6,061 nucleotides of DNA, taken from assembly GCA_029287645.1 (NCBI GenBank), contig JARFQS010000101.1, positions 1 to 6,061 on the forward strand. The letters run 5' to 3'. The notes below the pieces were generated by a model that worked only from the letters and a program-made list of their open reading frames with translations, was not told the DNA's origin and ran no database searches. Position 1 is the first letter of the stretch; each line of letters opens with the position of its first letter. This document shows positions 5,851 through 6,061 of this stretch, in pieces. The stretch comes from Thermoanaerobaculia bacterium (GTDB lineage: Bacteria > Acidobacteriota > Thermoanaerobaculia > Multivoradales > JAHEKO01). Position numbers and translations under genes: made by a program.

Positions 5851-6060
5851 TCAGCGCCGAAACCCGGCGGGGAGGGGAAACGACTGGCTCGCTGCGACCT
5901 CGGCGAAGCGGTTGGGGTGCAGGTAGGCGAGGAGAGGGCAGGCGCTCAACACATCCTGATCGTCACGATCGTCACCTCGCAGAGCGTCCCTATGGGCATA
6001 CGCCGCCGTAACCCTGCCAGCGATCAGGCTATTGGGCCCGAATCCATCGACCACTCTGTC
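5851..6060 (-). CDS. 3' end of an unidentified gene (5' part outside the window)
   Basis: A frame open from the right edge encodes 69 residues and ends at the TGA at 5853-5851. I do not recognise the family. Visible stretches include VDGFGPNSLIAGRVTAAYAHRDAL, broken here after 20 residues as VDGFGPNSLIAGRVTAAYAH, then an Asp/Arg-rich patch (GDDRDDQD) and VLSACPLLAYLHPNRFAEVAA near the end (wording abbreviated; no membrane helix is obvious). Third-position GC is 50/69 by hand count, which supports coding in this frame. It stops 9 nt before the M20 start, in the same reading frame as M20, so the two are separated only by TGA and three codons. An internal GTG at 6054 exists but there is no sign that it is the true start; a gene entering from outside is more likely. 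Confidence 0.55.
   Translation of the reverse strand, partial: DRVVDGFGPNSLIAGRVTAAYAHRDALRGDDRDDQDVLSACPLLAYLHPNRFAEVAASQSFPLPAGFRR
5958..5975. repeat. Tandem 9-bp duplication gatcgtcac x2
   Basis: Two identical 9-bp units lie head to tail inside the partial gene at the right edge. Because the unit is three codons long it keeps the frame, and it produces the Asp-Asp-Arg-Asp-Asp patch. It is probably a simple slippage duplication. Confidence 0.6.
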
Positions 6061-6061
6061 G

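Noticed and set aside
1..6061. CRISPR array, insertion sequence, tRNA, rRNA, riboswitch or phage genes
   Set aside because: No regularly spaced repeats, terminal inverted repeats with a transposase, cloverleaf or conserved RNA core was seen on either strand.

Overview
The window looks like a metagenome-type bacterial contig end from a GC-rich organism (strong G/C preference at third codon positions). The mix of a DUF4388/PATAN-TonB protein, a CPG2-like M20 peptidase, an alkyltransferase-like protein and a CNT nucleoside transporter would suit Acidobacteriota or Myxococcota-like lineages. That placement is inference only; there is no rRNA or other marker gene.

Layout. Positions 3-1652 (+) form one open frame running in from the left edge. 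Its first ~79 codons are the C-terminal part of a GT4 glycosyltransferase, and the rest is a DUF4388-like segment, one membrane helix, a Pro/acid-rich linker with a short coiled coil, and a TonB C-terminal domain. Third-position GC jumps from about 49% to about 82% near position 240, inside both domains, so this is most likely an assembly chimera or recent junction rather than a native fusion. The rest of the window is on the minus strand. Read in transcription order it holds: the 3' end of an unidentified gene (6060-5851), an M20 metallopeptidase (5841-4645), a 178-nt gap, a CNT/NupC-type nucleoside transporter with an unusually long N-terminal membrane region (4466-2844), an alkyltransferase-like DNA repair protein (2773-2429) and a TauE/SafE (TSUP) permease (2429-1680) whose start overlaps the preceding stop as TGATG. 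A good intrinsic terminator for this minus-strand series (1599-1570) lies inside the 3' coding end of the convergent TonB gene.

How they work together. Two membrane carriers, a cytoplasmic peptidase/amidohydrolase and a DNA-repair sensor form a same-strand series. ATL and TSUP appear translationally coupled, and the M20 gene follows its upstream neighbour by 9 nt. No shared pathway is evident; this looks like an ordinary housekeeping cluster. I found no CRISPR array, insertion sequence, tRNA or rRNA, and no convincing new system. The points most worth checking are the chimeric junction, the terminator inside a coding region, and the enlarged CNT N-terminus.
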